In this document: one piece after another, positions 6,472 through 7,256 of the stretch
Layout: every line of letters starts with the position of its first letter
How positions within the stretch are numbered: the first letter of the stretch is position 1
Source of the DNA: Caldisericia bacterium
GTDB taxonomy: Bacteria > Caldisericota > Caldisericia > UBA6126
Assembly: GCA_028708485.1 (NCBI GenBank)
Contig: JAQVYZ010000048.1
Coordinates: 1 to 7,256 of the forward strand
DNA: 7,256 nucleotides
Direction of reading: 5' to 3'
Notes under the pieces: generated by a model
Databases searched by the model: none
The model's input: only the letters and a program-made list of their open reading frames with translations
Told to the model about the DNA's origin: nothing
Position numbers and translations under genes: made by a program

Positions 6472-7179
6472 ATGGTATTAACCAATAAGCACGAGATCGA
6501 AGAAGCGATTTTACAGGGTAAATCTTTAGCCAGGATGATTGTGGCGGAAAATAAAGTCCTGCCCGGTAAATTTTATGTGTTACTCAAACAGTATCACATA
6601 CCGATACAAAAACTTCCCGGGGAGTTAATCAGGACAAAATACAAAATCGACACGGGTATGATCGCTTTTGTTGAGGAAATCAATTTGCTATCCCTGGAGG
6701 AATTACTGGATCGAGAAAAAAGGCACACTTATGGCAGGATCTTGATTGCAGATCATATTGAAGACCCACAGAATGTGGGAGCTATGATTCGGACATGTGC
6801 CGCCTTTGATTTTGATGGTGTCCTTTTGCCGGACAGAAGAGCGGCTTTTATCTCGGAAGGTGTATCAAAGTCTTCATCAGGAGCAATATTTCAAGTACCG
6901 ATTGCCAAAACACATAACCTCACGTTAGCGATTGAAACCTTGCAAAAACAGGATTACTGGATTGTAGGTACCTCTCTGGAATCTAAGCAGACCATTAAAG
7001 AGATCGACATAAAAAGAAACATAGCCTTAATATTGGGGAATGAAGACAAAGGCATTCATCAAAAATTAGCCGAAAAGTGCGATTATATGATTCACATTCC
7101 TATGAGCGCCAACCTGCAGAGCTTAAACGTTTCGGTCGCTTTTGGAATTTTTGCTTACGAGTTGTACTTGCAAGTGTAA
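6472..7179 (+). CDS. rlmB: TrmH/SpoU-family 23S rRNA 2'-O-methyltransferase (RlmB-like)
   Basis: The product is a SAM-dependent 2'-O-ribose methyltransferase of the SPOUT (TrmH) class. RlmB modifies a guanosine in the peptidyl-transferase region of 23S rRNA (G2251 in E. coli). Residues about 1-78 resemble the SpoU substrate-binding domain, ending in TGMIAFVEEI. Residues 88-235 are the knotted catalytic domain: motif 1 DPQNVGAMIRTCAAF (98-112, catalytic-type N101 and R107), motif 2 LILGNEDKGI (186-195), and motif 3 IPMSANLQSLNVSVA (209-223, S217/N219). At 235 residues it is about ten shorter than E. coli RlmB, and the usual N-terminal YGxxxVxEAL block is degenerate (NKHEIEEAI). The start is forced: the cysS TAA stop lies in the same frame two codons upstream. 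No strong Shine-Dalgarno is seen, so translation probably depends on re-initiation after cysS. Family is certain; the exact rRNA target is inferred from context. mrnC, which sits between cysS and rlmB in Bacillus, is absent. Confidence 0.9.
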   Translation: MVLTNKHEIEEAILQGKSLARMIVAENKVLPGKFYVLLKQYHIPIQKLPGELIRTKYKIDTGMIAFVEEINLLSLEELLDREKRHTYGRILIADHIEDPQNVGAMIRTCAAFDFDGVLLPDRRAAFISEGVSKSSSGAIFQVPIAKTHNLTLAIETLQKQDYWIVGTSLESKQTIKEIDIKRNIALILGNEDKGIHQKLAEKCDYMIHIPMSANLQSLNVSVAFGIFAYELYLQV

Positions 7180-7188
7180 TGTTTTTTT
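7162..7188 (+). terminator. Weak intrinsic terminator at the end of rlmB
   Basis: TTGTAC (7162-7167) pairs with GTGTAA (7174-7179), with two G-U wobbles, around loop TTGCAA; the loop can tighten by one more T-A pair. Two bases later comes a run of seven T. The hairpin includes the rlmB stop codon. The stem is AU-rich, so termination may be partial. Confidence 0.5.
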
Positions 7189-7218
7189 GCATAATTTAAC
7201 TTTGTGTTTATATGAATA

Positions 7219-7236
7219 GAATATAATATTATATTC
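7219..7236 (+). promoter_or_regulatory. Palindromic -10 region of the tRNA promoter
   Basis: GAATATAATATTATATTC is a perfect 18-bp palindrome holding a consensus TATAAT at 7222-7227, with its mirror copy on the minus strand at 7233-7228. Transcription would start about 7 nt before the tRNA. No good TTGACA-like -35 lies 16-18 bp upstream (ACTTTG at 17 bp), so the promoter call rests on the -10 box and position. Confidence 0.5.
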
Positions 7237-7240
7237 GTTT

Positions 7241-7256
7241 GCCGACGTAGCTCAGT
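7241..7256 (+). tRNA. 5' end of a tRNA gene, probably tRNA-Thr (partial)
   Basis: The last 16 bases, GCCGACGTAGCTCAGT, have the exact form of a tRNA 5' end: a 7-nt acceptor strand (GCCGACG), T8-A9, the D-stem GCTC, then AGT opening the D-loop. The acceptor strand resembles bacterial tRNA-Thr genes such as E. coli thrU (GCCGACTTAGCTCAGT). The anticodon lies beyond the window, so the threonine identity is an inference, while the tRNA call is strong. Confidence 0.8.

Overview
This window is a compact stretch of bacterial housekeeping genes with low-to-moderate GC. I see no mobile element, CRISPR array, phage gene or obviously foreign DNA. A ylqD-family gene behind rpsP-khpA, and gltX/cysS/rlmB in that order, recall Firmicutes (Bacillota) gene order. 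Several genes normally found there are missing (rimM, cysE, mrnC), so the source may be a divergent or uncultivated low-GC lineage. I cannot fix the phylum from the sequence alone.

Left half, minus strand: eno (enolase) is followed downstream by rpsP (ribosomal protein S16), khpA (KH-domain RNA-binding protein), ylqD, and the first 28 codons of a probable trmD that runs off the left edge. The last four form a tightly packed ribosome/tRNA-maturation operon. It has its own good promoter (TTGACA, 16 bp, TATAAA) in the eno-rpsP gap and a stem-loop at the predicted 5' end of its mRNA. Three of these genes use GTG or TTG starts.

Centre: 88 bp separate the divergent eno and trpS genes. This gap is an imperfect palindrome centred on AGTATACT, which gives a TATACT -10 hexamer on both strands, so the two genes may share a symmetric bidirectional promoter.

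Right half, plus strand: trpS, gltX and cysS overlap by 8 and about 11 bp, and rlmB starts 3 bp after cysS. Three class I aminoacyl-tRNA synthetases (Trp, Glu, Cys) and a 23S rRNA 2'-O-methyltransferase thus form one probable operon. TrpRS carries a C-x20-C-x6-C-x2-C motif like that of [4Fe-4S] TrpRS enzymes; GluRS and CysRS keep their zinc ligands. A weak intrinsic terminator overlaps the rlmB stop codon. An AT-rich palindromic promoter then precedes the first 16 nt of a tRNA gene, probably tRNA-Thr, cut by the right edge.

The genes together serve translation (tRNA charging, ribosome assembly, RNA modification) plus one glycolytic enzyme. I found no convincing new defence, mobile or biosynthetic system. 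The points most worth a second look are the Fe-S type TrpRS, the symmetric divergent promoter, the missing rimM, and the three-synthetase operon.
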